From the NCBI GenBank assembly GCA_045635745.1, contig JAZTWG010000042.1, positions 1 through 64,000 of the forward strand: a stretch of 64,000 nucleotides of DNA. Reading direction: 5' to 3'. Every line of letters starts with the position of its first letter. The first letter of the stretch is position 1. The notes beneath the pieces are model-generated. The model had not been told where the DNA came from. It worked only from the letters and a program-made list of their open reading frames with translations, and made no database searches. Origin of the DNA: SIG78 sp045635745. GTDB lineage: Bacteria > Verrucomicrobiota > Lentisphaeria > Victivallales > Victivallaceae. Positions 26,490-35,232 of the stretch are shown here, one piece after another. The translations under genes were made by a program, and so were the position numbers.

Positions 26490-28241
26490 TTATTTGCTGT
26501 GATACTCTGTATGCAGCAAATGGTGCGCCTTTTCGCCGCCGATTTCACCGAGAAATTCGGCATAAAGTTTTTGAATATCTTTATTTTCATGCGAGAGACG
26601 CAGGACTTTGCGCTCGTCCTCGGTATACAACCCTTTCATGCGCTTTTCCAACAGCGCTGAATCGCCATGCAGGAACGGCTGTCCGCCGCCGTTGATACAT
26701 CCGCCTGGGCATGCCATGATTTCAATAGCCTGAAAACGGTTGGGATCATCGCGCACCATTTCCAAGACTTTGCGCGCATTGCCCAGCCCTGAACAGACTG
26801 CAACTTTTATGCTCTTTCCGGGGGTGATTTCCACCGAGGCTTCTTTGATTCCGTCCAGACCGCGGACCGCACGGAAGTTGATGGCATCGCCTTCCAGATT
26901 TTTGCCGTTGAGCATAAAGTAGACCGAACGGCAGGCGGCTTCCAAAACACCGCCGGTAACGCCGAAGATATCTGCCGCACCGCTGGATTCACCCAGCGGA
27001 CTGTCAAAGACATCGTCTTCCAGATTGGCAAGGTTCACACCGGCTTCTTTGAACATCTTGCAAAGTTCGCGGGTGGTTACCACGTAGTCCACATCGCGCA
27101 CGCCATCTTTGGAGAATTCCGGCCGGGCGGCTTCGTATTTCTTGGCCTGACAGGGCATGATCGAAACGACCACCAGATCTTTTGGGGCTACGCCGATCTT
27201 TTCCGCGTAATAAGTTTTGGCAATAGCTCCAAACATCTGTTGCGGCGATTTGCAGCTTGAAGGTATGTGCAGCAGATCCGGGAAGTTGTGTTCAATAAAG
27301 TTGATCCAGCCCGGACAGCAGCTGGTGAGGATCGGCAGATTTTTATTGGCTTTGATCCGCGCCACGATTTCGTGACCTTCTTCCATGATCGTCAGGTCGG
27401 CTGAAAAGTTGGTGTCAAATACTTTGTCAAATCCCAGAGCCCGCAGTCCTGCCGCCAGTTTGCCGGTTACCGGAGTTCCCGGTTCAAAGCCGAATTCCTG
27501 ACCGATCGCCACGCGCACAGCCGGAGCAGTCTGCACCACCACGGTTTTGTTGGGATCATTGATGGCATCCCAGACTTTCTTTACATAACTTATACCGGTG
27601 ATCGCACCCACCGGGCAAACATTCACGCATTGGCCGCAAAATGTACAGTTGGAATCTGCCAGCGGAATCAAGCTGGCTGTTCCCACTTTTGCGCCGAAGC
27701 CGCGGCCGTAACCGGTCAGCGCCCCCACAGTCTGGATCTTGTTGCAAACGGTTTCGCAACGGCGGCACATGATGCACTTGGAAAGGTCCCGGCGGATCGC
27801 TTCACTGGAGGCATCGGGCTTGAAACGGTTGCGTTCGCCGGAATATTTGATCTCTTCAATGCCGAATTCCGCAGCCAGTTTCTGCAGTTCGCAGTTCTGG
27901 TTTTTTGCACAGGTCATACAGGTCTGCGGGTGATCGCTCAACAGCAGTTCCAATATGGTGCGGCGGGCGTTCAATGCTCGCTTGCTGTTGGTATGCACTT
28001 TCATTCCTTCCATAACCGGTGTGGCGCAGGAGGGCGCCAGATTGCGGCGGTTTTCCACTTCTACCACACAAATACGGCAGGATGCCGGATTGTTGGAAAT
28101 ACCGCAGCCGCCGATCTTATCGCAGTGACAGAGCGTGGGGATCTTGATATTGAGCTTTTTGGCCGCATCAAGAATAGTAGAATTTGCCGGTACGGATACG
28201 GCTTTGCCGTTTATCGTAAGGTTGACCATTTTGTTATCCAT
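26490..28241 (-). CDS. hydA: [FeFe] hydrogenase catalytic subunit, HydA/HndD type
   Basis: 583 residues. Order: a [2Fe-2S] plant-type domain (residues 1-80, 'CHCDKIGGCG...CRIC'), a His-ligated [4Fe-4S] segment ('DHPQTCMTCAKNQNCELQ'), then two [4Fe-4S] motifs ('CIMCRRCETVC', 'CTFCGQCVNVCPVGA'). The H-cluster domain has L1 'TSCCPGW', L2 'MPCQAKK' and L3 'ACPGGCINGGGQP', and a small-subunit-like C-terminus. This is the group A architecture of multimeric NADH/ferredoxin-linked hydrogenases. It makes or consumes H2 in the cytoplasm. It is encoded directly after hydB and hydC, so the product is very likely part of an electron-bifurcating complex. Confidence 0.95.
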   Translation of the reverse strand: MDNKMVNLTINGKAVSVPANSTILDAAKKLNIKIPTLCHCDKIGGCGISNNPASCRICVVEVENRRNLAPSCATPVMEGMKVHTNSKRALNARRTILELLLSDHPQTCMTCAKNQNCELQKLAAEFGIEEIKYSGERNRFKPDASSEAIRRDLSKCIMCRRCETVCNKIQTVGALTGYGRGFGAKVGTASLIPLADSNCTFCGQCVNVCPVGAITGISYVKKVWDAINDPNKTVVVQTAPAVRVAIGQEFGFEPGTPVTGKLAAGLRALGFDKVFDTNFSADLTIMEEGHEIVARIKANKNLPILTSCCPGWINFIEHNFPDLLHIPSSCKSPQQMFGAIAKTYYAEKIGVAPKDLVVVSIMPCQAKKYEAARPEFSKDGVRDVDYVVTTRELCKMFKEAGVNLANLEDDVFDSPLGESSGAADIFGVTGGVLEAACRSVYFMLNGKNLEGDAINFRAVRGLDGIKEASVEITPGKSIKVAVCSGLGNARKVLEMVRDDPNRFQAIEIMACPGGCINGGGQPFLHGDSALLEKRMKGLYTEDERKVLRLSHENKDIQKLYAEFLGEIGGEKAHHLLHTEYHSK

Positions 28242-28250
28242 AATAAATAC

Positions 28251-30182
28251 TTATCCTTTGACAATCGCTTTTTTCGGGCAGTTATCGATGCACTGGCCGC
28301 ACTTGATACATTTGGCCGGATCAATGAAGTGTTTCTCTTTAAGTTCACCTGTGATCGCCGCCACCGGGCAGTTGCGTTTGCATTTTGTACAGCCTACGCA
28401 GTCGTCGGTGATGGTCAAAGTATAAAGGTTCGGGCAGGAGCCTGCCGGGCACTTTTTATCGCGTACATGTGCAAGATATTCATCTTTGAAATAACGCAAT
28501 GTGTTCAGAATCGGATTCGGTGCCGTCTGCCCCAAACCGCACAAAGCAGTATCGGCAATAGTGCGGGCGAGCTGCTCAAGTTCGTTGAGCATATCTTCGG
28601 TGCCGGTACCGTTGCAGATCTGTTCCAGCATTTCCAGCATACGGCGGTTACCGATACGGCACGGTGTACATTTGCCGCAGGATTCATCTTTGGTGAATTC
28701 CAGATAAAATTTCGCCATCGAGGGCATACAGTCTTTATCCGAAAGTACGATCATACCTCCGGAACCCATCATAGAGCCAATGCGCTGCAAATTGGCATAA
28801 TCAATGGGGGTATCCAGATTTTCAGCCGTAATACAGCCGCCGGAAGGTCCGCCCGTCTGGACTGCTTTGAATTCGCGTCCGCCGGAGATGCCGTCGCCGA
28901 TCTCGTAGATGATTTCGCGCAAAGTTGTGCCCATGGGTACTTCAACCAGACCAACGTTATTGATCTGTCCGGCCAGAGCAAAAACCTTTGTACCTGAGTT
29001 ACCGCTGATGCTGCGTACCCAGTTGCCGTTTTCATCAAATTCAGCTTTCCAGTTACCGATCTGGCGGTACCATTCGGCACCTTTTTGGATGATGACCGGA
29101 ATCGATGCATAAGTTTCCACGTTGTTAACATTGGTCGAACACCCCCAGACCCCGCCGCCAATGTTGGCCGGGAAGGGGGGCTTGGTGGTCGGTTCGCCGC
29201 GCAGACCTTCCATGGAGTGAATGAGGGCGGTTTCTTCGCCGCAGACAAAAGCCCCGGCACCCAGACGGAAGTCGATATCAAACGAGAAATCTGTACCCAT
29301 GATATTTTTGCCCAGCAAACCCAGTTCCCGGGCCTGTTTCAGAGCTCCGATCAAACGGTCGAGTGCCAGCGGATATTCTGCACGGATATAAACATAACCC
29401 TGTTTGGCGCCGATGGCATATGCACCAATAGCCATGGCTTCGATAATGCTGTGAGGATCGCCTTCCAGAATGGAGCGGTCCATGAATGCACCGGGGTCGC
29501 CTTCGTCGGCATTACAGACGATGTATTTTTCATCGGCCTTAACTCCGGCAGCGATCTTCCACTTGAGCCCGGTGGGGAATCCCGCACCGCCGCGGCCGCA
29601 CAAACCGGAGTTCAATACTTCCTGAACGACCTGATCCGGAGTCATTTCAAAAAGTGCTTTGGCCAGCCCCTGATAACTTTCATGAGCAATATATTCCGTA
29701 ATATCTTCCGGATCAAGCAAACCGCAGTTCCGCAAGGCAATACGTTTCTGCTTGGCGTAGAAAGACATTTTTTCGTAATCGTGGATCCGTTCTTTAAGCA
29801 TGGGGTCGATAAAGAGCAAGTCTTCCACAAGTTCTTTGCCGATGATATGTTTTTGCACGATTTCGCGGGCATCGCCGGGATTCACCTGCACATAAAAAAC
29901 ATTGTCAGGCATGACTTTAACGATCGGCCCCTGGGCGCAGAATCCGAAACAGCCGGTTTGCACGACTTTTACATCTTCTTCCAAACCGTTTTTACGGATT
30001 TCTTCGCGCAAATGCTGCATGAGCGAAAGCGATTCAGAGGCGTGGCAGCCGGTACCGCCGCAGCAGAGGATCTCTTTTTTGACCGAATGTATATCATGCT
30101 CATTGGTCAGGCGCAGCGCCAGTTTTGCTTTGGATTTGTTATAAAGTTCAAGCAATGCTGCCTGGGAAGTGATTTTCTGCAT
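28251..30182 (-). CDS. hydB: NuoF-like flavoprotein subunit of the hydrogenase, HydB/HndC type
   Basis: 643 residues. The first 120 form a thioredoxin-like [2Fe-2S] domain ('CCGGTGCHAS...VVQTGCFGFC'). The middle is NuoF-like: 'GLCGRGGAGFPTGLKW' for NADH/FMN binding, 'NADEGDPGAFMDRS', and 'ESCGKCTPCRIGN' for a [4Fe-4S] cluster. The C-terminal 60 residues add two ferredoxin-type clusters ('CVGCTKCKRNCP', 'CIKCGQCIDNCP'). This is the subunit that exchanges electrons with NAD(H) and splits them in bifurcating hydrogenases. Ten bases separate it from hydA. Confidence 0.95.
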   Translation of the reverse strand: MQKITSQAALLELYNKSKAKLALRLTNEHDIHSVKKEILCCGGTGCHASESLSLMQHLREEIRKNGLEEDVKVVQTGCFGFCAQGPIVKVMPDNVFYVQVNPGDAREIVQKHIIGKELVEDLLFIDPMLKERIHDYEKMSFYAKQKRIALRNCGLLDPEDITEYIAHESYQGLAKALFEMTPDQVVQEVLNSGLCGRGGAGFPTGLKWKIAAGVKADEKYIVCNADEGDPGAFMDRSILEGDPHSIIEAMAIGAYAIGAKQGYVYIRAEYPLALDRLIGALKQARELGLLGKNIMGTDFSFDIDFRLGAGAFVCGEETALIHSMEGLRGEPTTKPPFPANIGGGVWGCSTNVNNVETYASIPVIIQKGAEWYRQIGNWKAEFDENGNWVRSISGNSGTKVFALAGQINNVGLVEVPMGTTLREIIYEIGDGISGGREFKAVQTGGPSGGCITAENLDTPIDYANLQRIGSMMGSGGMIVLSDKDCMPSMAKFYLEFTKDESCGKCTPCRIGNRRMLEMLEQICNGTGTEDMLNELEQLARTIADTALCGLGQTAPNPILNTLRYFKDEYLAHVRDKKCPAGSCPNLYTLTITDDCVGCTKCKRNCPVAAITGELKEKHFIDPAKCIKCGQCIDNCPKKAIVKG

Positions 30183-30187
30183 AATGC

Positions 30188-30703
30188 TTACCCCTGCTTC
30201 TTGTATTCGTTGATGATTTCAATAGCTTTGGCAACGGTCAGTTTGCCGTAAACTTTACCGTTTACGATCATCACCGGAGCCAGACCGCAGGCGCCAACGC
30301 AGCGCAATGCCGAAATGGAGAAAAGACCGTCAGCAGTCGGTTCTGTATCGGCTTTGACTCCCAGCATACGTTCAACTTCGCTGAGAATGTTCTGTGAACC
30401 TTTTACATAGCAGGCGGTACCCAGACAAATATCGATGCAATATTTACCTTTGGGTTTGGTGGTAAAATAGTTGTAAAAGCTTACCACGCCGGAGACCTGG
30501 GCTTCAGAAAGATAGAGCCGGTTGGCAACATGCTGTTGTACTTCGCGGGGGAGATAACCGAAAATCGCCTGTGCTCGATGCAGCGAACGAATGAGCCATC
30601 CGCGACGGCGTTCATCTTTCCGGTCAATATTCAGAGAGTCAATAAAACGATCAAGCTCAGCGAATTTGGCTTTCGCGGCTTCCGACAAATGTTGGCAACA
30701 CAT
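30188..30703 (-). CDS. hydC: NuoE-like [2Fe-2S] subunit of the hydrogenase, HydC/HndA type
   Basis: 171 residues with a helical N-terminus and a thioredoxin-like [2Fe-2S] fold. The four Cys are in 'CLGTACYVKG' and 'RCVGACGLAP'. 'FGYLPREVQQHVANRLYLS' and 'VSGVVSFYNYF' are NuoE hallmarks. It passes electrons between HydB and HydA. First gene of the operon; the next is 5 bases away. A possible promoter (TTGCAA, 16 bases, TACGTT) lies near 30770-30797 on the minus strand but is weak. Confidence 0.93.
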   Translation of the reverse strand: MCCQHLSEAAKAKFAELDRFIDSLNIDRKDERRRGWLIRSLHRAQAIFGYLPREVQQHVANRLYLSEAQVSGVVSFYNYFTTKPKGKYCIDICLGTACYVKGSQNILSEVERMLGVKADTEPTADGLFSISALRCVGACGLAPVMIVNGKVYGKLTVAKAIEIINEYKKQG

Positions 30704-30913
30704 GTTTTTTCGGCCCTGTCTGGTTAAAGGTTGTAAGTTCGATCTTTAAAAAGACTCATTTTTGAGTTAACGTAGCATAATAAATACGCTTTGCAAGTAA
30801 AAAAAGTTGTATTATCAATAAAAAAAGAAAAAAATATTGCATTTTTTTGCAAAAATGTGCGAAAAATATCATTTGAGCCATATTGCAACCTTTTTTTATT
30901 ATATTCCGAGTAC

Positions 30914-31294
30914 TTATTTTTTATTTTTTTTGCAATATAACAATATCACACATGCAGAACCGGCAATACCGGTCAGCAGCAATATAATACGCCAGAAAGT
31001 GCTTTTCAGTAATACTGCAGAAACAGTCAGCGAGATCCACATGCACCCGAGAGCCAATAATGTTACTGCCGGGCTTATTCCTCGCGATGTTTGACAATAA
31101 TCCAGATATTTTTTCAGAAATCTGTTATTATGAATAAACTCTTTTATTTCAGGATCATTGGCAGCAAAGTATAAGGCAGCCAGAAGGAAAGGCACAGTAG
31201 GCATAACCGGCAGCAGGGCTCCGATAAAAGCCGCTGCAGTACAGATGATTGCAAAGATTCTGAAAGTTTTTTGTTTCAGTGTTTTTTTACTCAT
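30914..31294 (-). CDS. YbaN/DUF454-family inner-membrane protein
   Basis: 126 residues from the ATG at 31294, the usual length of the family; an ATG 19 codons earlier would add an atypical tail. Segments: 'IFAIICTAAAFIGALLPVMPTVPFLLAALYFAA', a cytoplasmic helix 'EIKEFIHNNRFLKKYLDYCQTSRGI', and two further hydrophobic stretches ending in a Lys tail. 'GALLPVMPTVPFLL' is diagnostic for DUF454. Function unknown. No clear ribosome site was seen. Confidence 0.75.
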   Translation of the reverse strand: MSKKTLKQKTFRIFAIICTAAAFIGALLPVMPTVPFLLAALYFAANDPEIKEFIHNNRFLKKYLDYCQTSRGISPAVTLLALGCMWISLTVSAVLLKSTFWRIILLLTGIAGSACVILLYCKKNKK

Positions 31295-31394
31295 AGCGCC
31301 ATACAGATCAATTTTCCAAGTCAGATATAATGCTGATTTTTTATCCGGCAATATATCATTATGAAAAAAAATTCAATTTTTATGACTCCTGTAA

Positions 31395-31422
31395 TTGCAA
31401 AAAGATCAATATGGGGTATATT
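31395..31422 (+). promoter_or_regulatory. Promoter for tRNA-Arg(CCG)
   Basis: TTGCAA (31395-31400), a 16-base spacer and TATATT (31417-31422), ending 15 bases before the mature tRNA. Confidence 0.55.
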
Positions 31423-31437
31423 AAAGTCCAAACAAGT

Positions 31438-31514
31438 GTGCCCGTAGCTCAGTTGGATAGAGCGTCTGCCTCCGGAGTAGAAGGTCTCGCGTTCGAATCG
31501 CGACGGGCATACCA
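31438..31514 (+). tRNA. tRNA-Arg, anticodon CCG
   Basis: 77 bases including an encoded CCA. The acceptor arms GTGCCCG and CGGGCAT pair with a G-U at the first position. The D arm is GCTC/GAGC, the anticodon loop CTCCGGA (anticodon CCG, read as Arg CGG) and the T arm TCGCG-TTCGAAT-CGCGA. Confidence 0.95.
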
Positions 31515-31528
31515 TTTTTAGATGTTCG

Positions 31529-31557
31529 GCGGTCAGTTTTTATTGATCGCTTTTTTT
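31529..31557 (+). terminator. Terminator after tRNA-Arg(CCG)
   Basis: GCGGTCA (31529-31535) pairs with TGATCGC (31544-31550), with one G-U pair, followed by seven Ts. Confidence 0.7.
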
Positions 31558-31565
31558 GTGGAGTT

Positions 31566-31608
31566 GCCAGCCGGATGAACCGGCTGGCTCCGCGGCGGCT
31601 CCGCCGCC
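31566..31608. repeat. Two tandem GC-rich palindromes
   Basis: GCCAGCCGG (31566-31574) pairs with CCGGCTGGC (31580-31588) around ATGAA. Five bases later GGCGG (31594-31598) pairs with CCGCC (31604-31608). No T-run follows on either strand. It lies between the tRNA terminator and the end of the oxidoreductase gene. It resembles a REP-type extragenic palindrome, but no second copy was seen in this window. Confidence 0.5.
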
Positions 31609-31692
31609 TTACCGGAAATAATTACACATCCTTACTTGTGCAAGCGAGCAACTTTACCATTATTGGGGAAAAACAGTTTACTTGTTCATCTG

Positions 31693-32712
31693 TTATTGCT
31701 TCTGGTATTTCTGCAGCTGGGCGCAACCCAAAATCACCCGGTTTACCAGACGGTCGTGGGCGTATATCGCCTGATTGTTGGGGCGTTCTTTGTTGATTAT
31801 TGCTGCAAGTTCGCGGAATTGCGGTTCGTAACGGTCTTTCAGCAGCGGGAAGGTCAGCTTATGCAAGCCCTGCGGGTAATCACCGGAAGCTTCAGCCAAT
31901 GATAACGACAATTCCAGAGGTTTATAAAAACACTCCACCGGACTCATTTCTATCACCCCTTTGGTCCCGGCTATACGCAATCTGCGTCCCAAACCGTAAT
32001 CTTTGCTGCAGGAGCGCAAAGTTACTGTGGCAAATTCGTATTCCATGATAGCTACACAGTTATTCATTGCTTCGACCGGCGAATTCGCTGTGCGTTTGAT
32101 CATCGAAACAATATTTTCCGGCGCTCCCATCATGCTTACAACCGAATCAATCAAATGACAGCAGAGGTTATACATCAAGCCGCCATTGATCCGGCGCAGA
32201 TACTGGCTGTATTCTTCGCCGCCGTAATGGTGGTGCATATCGGCCTGAATTTCAAAAATATCTCCCAACAGACCTTTTTTTACTGCATCGATGCAAAATC
32301 TTACTGCCGGATTGCCGCGCAGCATATAACCCATCTGAAAAGGTATATTGCGTTTTTCACATTCAAGCGAGAGCTTTTCAAATGGCTCGATTGTTTCGCC
32401 GCCGGGTTTATCCATGTGCATGGCAATATTTTTTTCCAGACATTTCAAAGCTGTTGGCACCAGATCGCTGTTGGCGGTTTCGATGATAACTGCCTGAATA
32501 TCCTGCCGCCGGAAAAATTCTTCAGGAGTGATAAAGTTCAATCCTTCATAAAGCGACATATCAACTTCCTGCGGAAAACGTGCAGCGCTACTTGCCCGGT
32601 CGTCGATCACGCCCACAATTTCAAAAATGTCGGTAAGTTTCCGCAGCGAAGCAATTTTGCCTGCCGCATGTTCGTGGGTTACACCATACTGAACGATTTT
32701 TATTTTTTCCAT
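31693..32712 (-). CDS. Gfo/Idh/MocA-family NAD(P)-dependent oxidoreductase
   Basis: 339 residues. The N-terminal Rossmann part reads 'KIKIVQYGVTHEHAAGKIASLRK', and the usual GxGxxG is replaced here by 'YGVTHEHA'. 'ECEKRNIPFQMGYMLRGNPAVRF' and 'MHMDKPGGETIEPF' carry the family's 'EKP'-type motif as 'DKPGG'. The C-terminal part has 'GGLMYNLCCHLID', matching the 'GG.l.D.g.H.iD' pattern. Such enzymes oxidise or reduce sugars and inositols in the cytoplasm. The substrate is unknown. AAGGA precedes the ATG. Confidence 0.8.
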   Translation of the reverse strand: MEKIKIVQYGVTHEHAAGKIASLRKLTDIFEIVGVIDDRASSAARFPQEVDMSLYEGLNFITPEEFFRRQDIQAVIIETANSDLVPTALKCLEKNIAMHMDKPGGETIEPFEKLSLECEKRNIPFQMGYMLRGNPAVRFCIDAVKKGLLGDIFEIQADMHHHYGGEEYSQYLRRINGGLMYNLCCHLIDSVVSMMGAPENIVSMIKRTANSPVEAMNNCVAIMEYEFATVTLRSCSKDYGLGRRLRIAGTKGVIEMSPVECFYKPLELSLSLAEASGDYPQGLHKLTFPLLKDRYEPQFRELAAIINKERPNNQAIYAHDRLVNRVILGCAQLQKYQKQ

Positions 32713-32747
32713 GACAAATAATCCTTATATTGCACATTGTTTGTTTT

Positions 32748-32776
32748 ACTATATACTGACAGAATTTTTTTTGCAA
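32748..32776 (-). promoter_or_regulatory. Promoter for the Gfo/Idh/MocA gene
   Basis: On the minus strand, TTGCAA (32776-32771), a 17-base spacer and TATAGT (32753-32748), 36 bases before the ATG. The rest of the 304-base divergent gap (32777-33016) holds a TATAAT (32959-32964) that may serve the + operon, but no convincing -35 box. Confidence 0.4.
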
Positions 32777-33016
32777 ATAAAAATTGGCTCAATAATCAAT
32801 AATTGCCATCTGAAAGAGATTTTTTTAACCGATATTATTGTACTGCTTATACCGGAATTATAGGCTGTTAACAGGCTGAAATACCTTAAAAATCTCTGTT
32901 TGGCTGAATTGTTCACTTTTTTGTCTTTATAGTCAAGGTTTTTGTGTTAATGTTACAGTATAATATTACCGATTGAGATGTGCATTTTTTATAAAAAATC
33001 ATAGGAGATATAAAAA

Positions 33017-34234
33017 ATGAAAATCGCAACATTCTCCAATATAATCACACCTCCTGTCGGAACTTGTGTTGCCGGTTACGGAATCAAGGATGTGTCGGTT
33101 ATGAAACAGGATGATTTGACCCTGCAGGGTATTTGCATAGATGACGACGGTAAAAAAGCTCTGATAATAAGCTACGATCTTATCGGTATGGATATAGAGG
33201 TCGTAAAAGTTATCCGCAAACGCTGTGCTGAACTTATTGGCGGCAGCGAAGTTGATGTGCTTTTAAGCTGCACTCATACTCACGGCGGACCGCATACCCG
33301 TTATCATGAGGGGGTGAAGGGCAGGGATGAAGAATCGACCCGACTGGTTATTGAGCGAACTGTTGAAGCAGTTGCCGCCATCAGAGATGAAGATTTTATC
33401 GAAGGCACCTGGAGTTATTACACTGCACACTGCAAGGTAAATATCAACCGTCGTTATGTCGGGCCCGAAAACAAGTGCAAGATGCTCTTCCGCAACTGCG
33501 AACTGGAGCCCATCGGCGACGGTTTTACCGATGATGAACTCGGAGCGCTGGCTTTTATCGACAGCAAGCGCAATGTTATTGAATTGCTGGTCAATTATGC
33601 GGCTCATCCGCTTGCATCACACTCTCCGGGTACCGGAGGTTTGTCGATCACCCCGGATTATCCCGGCGTTTTGCGTAAATATTTGCAGGATACTTTGGGA
33701 TGCCACATAACTTTTATCTCCGGTGCGGCCGGAGATCAGTTCCCGCGTGACGCCCAGATCGGGTTTCAGGCAATGGACAACATTGCGCGGCCGCTTGCCA
33801 ACGAAAGCGTGCGCGCTCTGGTGAATATGCGGAGCAATCCGGATCGCTTTGCGCTCAAAGATGCTCATATCAAAACCATGATCAAAGAATTCAAGGTCAA
33901 TGTAACTACTTGCGAAAATCCGCGTCAGCTGCAGCGGTTCAAGCAAAACGGAGAATATACTCTGGAATTGCAATTGTTGAGTATTGGCGATATATGCTTT
34001 GTCGGTGTACCGTGCGAACTGGTGGCGGAACTGGGGGCGGAAATCAAGTGGCATTCGCCGTTCCGCAAGGCATTTATCTGCTATAATTCAACTGATTATG
34101 TTGATTATATCTGCCACGCCAACGCTCTGGTTGCCGGTGGATACGAGCCGGAATGTCAGCAGTTTGATCCCCGCGCCGGATTGCAGCTGGTGAATGCAGC
34201 AGTTGATGCCATGTTTGAGTTGAAAGAAAAATAA
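33017..34234 (+). CDS. Neutral-ceramidase-like N-terminal-domain protein
   Basis: 405 residues with an AGGAG site. No signal peptide. 'ITPPVGTCVAGYGIKD' and 'ALIISYDLIGMD' are typical of the neutral/alkaline ceramidase N-terminal fold. The metal-site motif is 'LLSCTHTHGGPHT', with further His/Asp at 'NYAAHPLASHSPG' and 'SGAAGDQFPRD'. The C-terminal 'FVGVPCELVAELGAEIKWHSPF' also fits. True ceramidases are secreted and longer; cytoplasmic members such as this are common in PVC bacteria, with unknown substrates. It is the first gene of the long + operon ending in a GH51 arabinofuranosidase. Confidence 0.7.
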   Translation: MKIATFSNIITPPVGTCVAGYGIKDVSVMKQDDLTLQGICIDDDGKKALIISYDLIGMDIEVVKVIRKRCAELIGGSEVDVLLSCTHTHGGPHTRYHEGVKGRDEESTRLVIERTVEAVAAIRDEDFIEGTWSYYTAHCKVNINRRYVGPENKCKMLFRNCELEPIGDGFTDDELGALAFIDSKRNVIELLVNYAAHPLASHSPGTGGLSITPDYPGVLRKYLQDTLGCHITFISGAAGDQFPRDAQIGFQAMDNIARPLANESVRALVNMRSNPDRFALKDAHIKTMIKEFKVNVTTCENPRQLQRFKQNGEYTLELQLLSIGDICFVGVPCELVAELGAEIKWHSPFRKAFICYNSTDYVDYICHANALVAGGYEPECQQFDPRAGLQLVNAAVDAMFELKEK

Positions 34235-34278
34235 AAATATATCAGTTTCGGCTGAAAAATCAAAAAAGGGTTGTTTTT

Positions 34279-35223
34279 ATGTTAAAAAAAGTGTTGAGTT
34301 GTGTTGCTGTTCTGCTGTTGGCAAGTGTGGTGAGTGCTGCTCCTGTCAAAGTATTTGAAAAATTTGTTGCTGCGCCGGAAAGCGCCGCCGTCAAGGCGGG
34401 AGAGATCGTAAAGTTCAAACTTGCCTTTGAGTGTGTTCCCGGGGCAAAAGTCGGCAGCTTCAAGGCTTTTGTTCACCGCAAAGAAGCTCCGGCAGAATTT
34501 TTCGAGCGCAACAGCGACCTTATCCGCTGGAGCGACCGCAAAAACAAAAAAGCCAACGGCTATGATGCGATCTGGATCACCGATGGCAAAAACTTCCCCG
34601 TGCAGCTTGCTGCCGGTGAGTGCGAAATCGTGATCAATACCAGCGGCATGGCTGCCGGTGATTACAGTATCCCCATTCAGGGCTGGGTGCTCAAAGATAA
34701 AAAATCCCATTATTCTGCAACGCGTTTTTATCTTACCATTACCGAAGAAGACGGTAAAAAGTTTGTCGCTACTCCGCAGATTCTGCCGGCGGCGGCCCGA
34801 CAGGTCAAGGCAGTGAAAAATCCGGCGTGGATCAAGAGTTGCAAATTCACCCCCGCTGAATTGGCAGGGGTTGCCGGGGCCAAATATCCGGTAACATGTG
34901 ATTTAACGGTCAGCGATAAATACTTTTTCGGCGGCTATTGCGTAAAAGTTCTGCGCAAAGATGCTCCGGAAGCATTTTTCAAACGCGAAAATTTGGATAT
35001 GCGCTACCGCTTCAAAGACAAAAAAGTTGATGGCTACGACTACGCCATATTGGTGAAATTCAAGCACATGCCGTCTGTGGCAAGTCAGAAGTTTGAGTTT
35101 GAACTGGATACCACCGCTTTCCCTGTGGGGAACTACAAGATCGCCGTGGAAGTCCGGCTGGTTGACCGGGCTACCGGCAAAACCAGTTATCCCTCGGTAT
35201 TTTTACCGATGATTTTACAATAA
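34279..35223 (+). CDS. Secreted two-repeat beta-sandwich-like protein (cassette 1, small partner)
   Basis: 314 residues with a signal peptide ('VLLLASVVSAA', cleavage near residue 21). Two similar repeats of about 135 residues follow: repeat 1 has 'HRKEAPAEFFERN..L.RW..RKNKKANGYDAIW' and 'INTSGMAAGDYSI', repeat 2 has 'LRKDAPEAFFKRENLDMRYRFKDKKVDGYDYAI' and 'LDTTAFPVGNYKI'. A single copy of the repeat forms the protein at 38945. I recognise no known domain. It lies 9 bases before a large CBM9/TIM-barrel protein gene, so a joint extracellular role in glycan binding is likely. Confidence 0.7.
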   Translation: MLKKVLSCVAVLLLASVVSAAPVKVFEKFVAAPESAAVKAGEIVKFKLAFECVPGAKVGSFKAFVHRKEAPAEFFERNSDLIRWSDRKNKKANGYDAIWITDGKNFPVQLAAGECEIVINTSGMAAGDYSIPIQGWVLKDKKSHYSATRFYLTITEEDGKKFVATPQILPAAARQVKAVKNPAWIKSCKFTPAELAGVAGAKYPVTCDLTVSDKYFFGGYCVKVLRKDAPEAFFKRENLDMRYRFKDKKVDGYDYAILVKFKHMPSVASQKFEFELDTTAFPVGNYKIAVEVRLVDRATGKTSYPSVFLPMILQ

Positions 35224-35232
35224 GGTTGAGTT

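Noticed and set aside
27630..30251. Two long plus-strand frames opposite the hydrogenase genes
   Set aside because: The minus strand carries unambiguous iron-sulfur motifs; the plus frames read as shadows.
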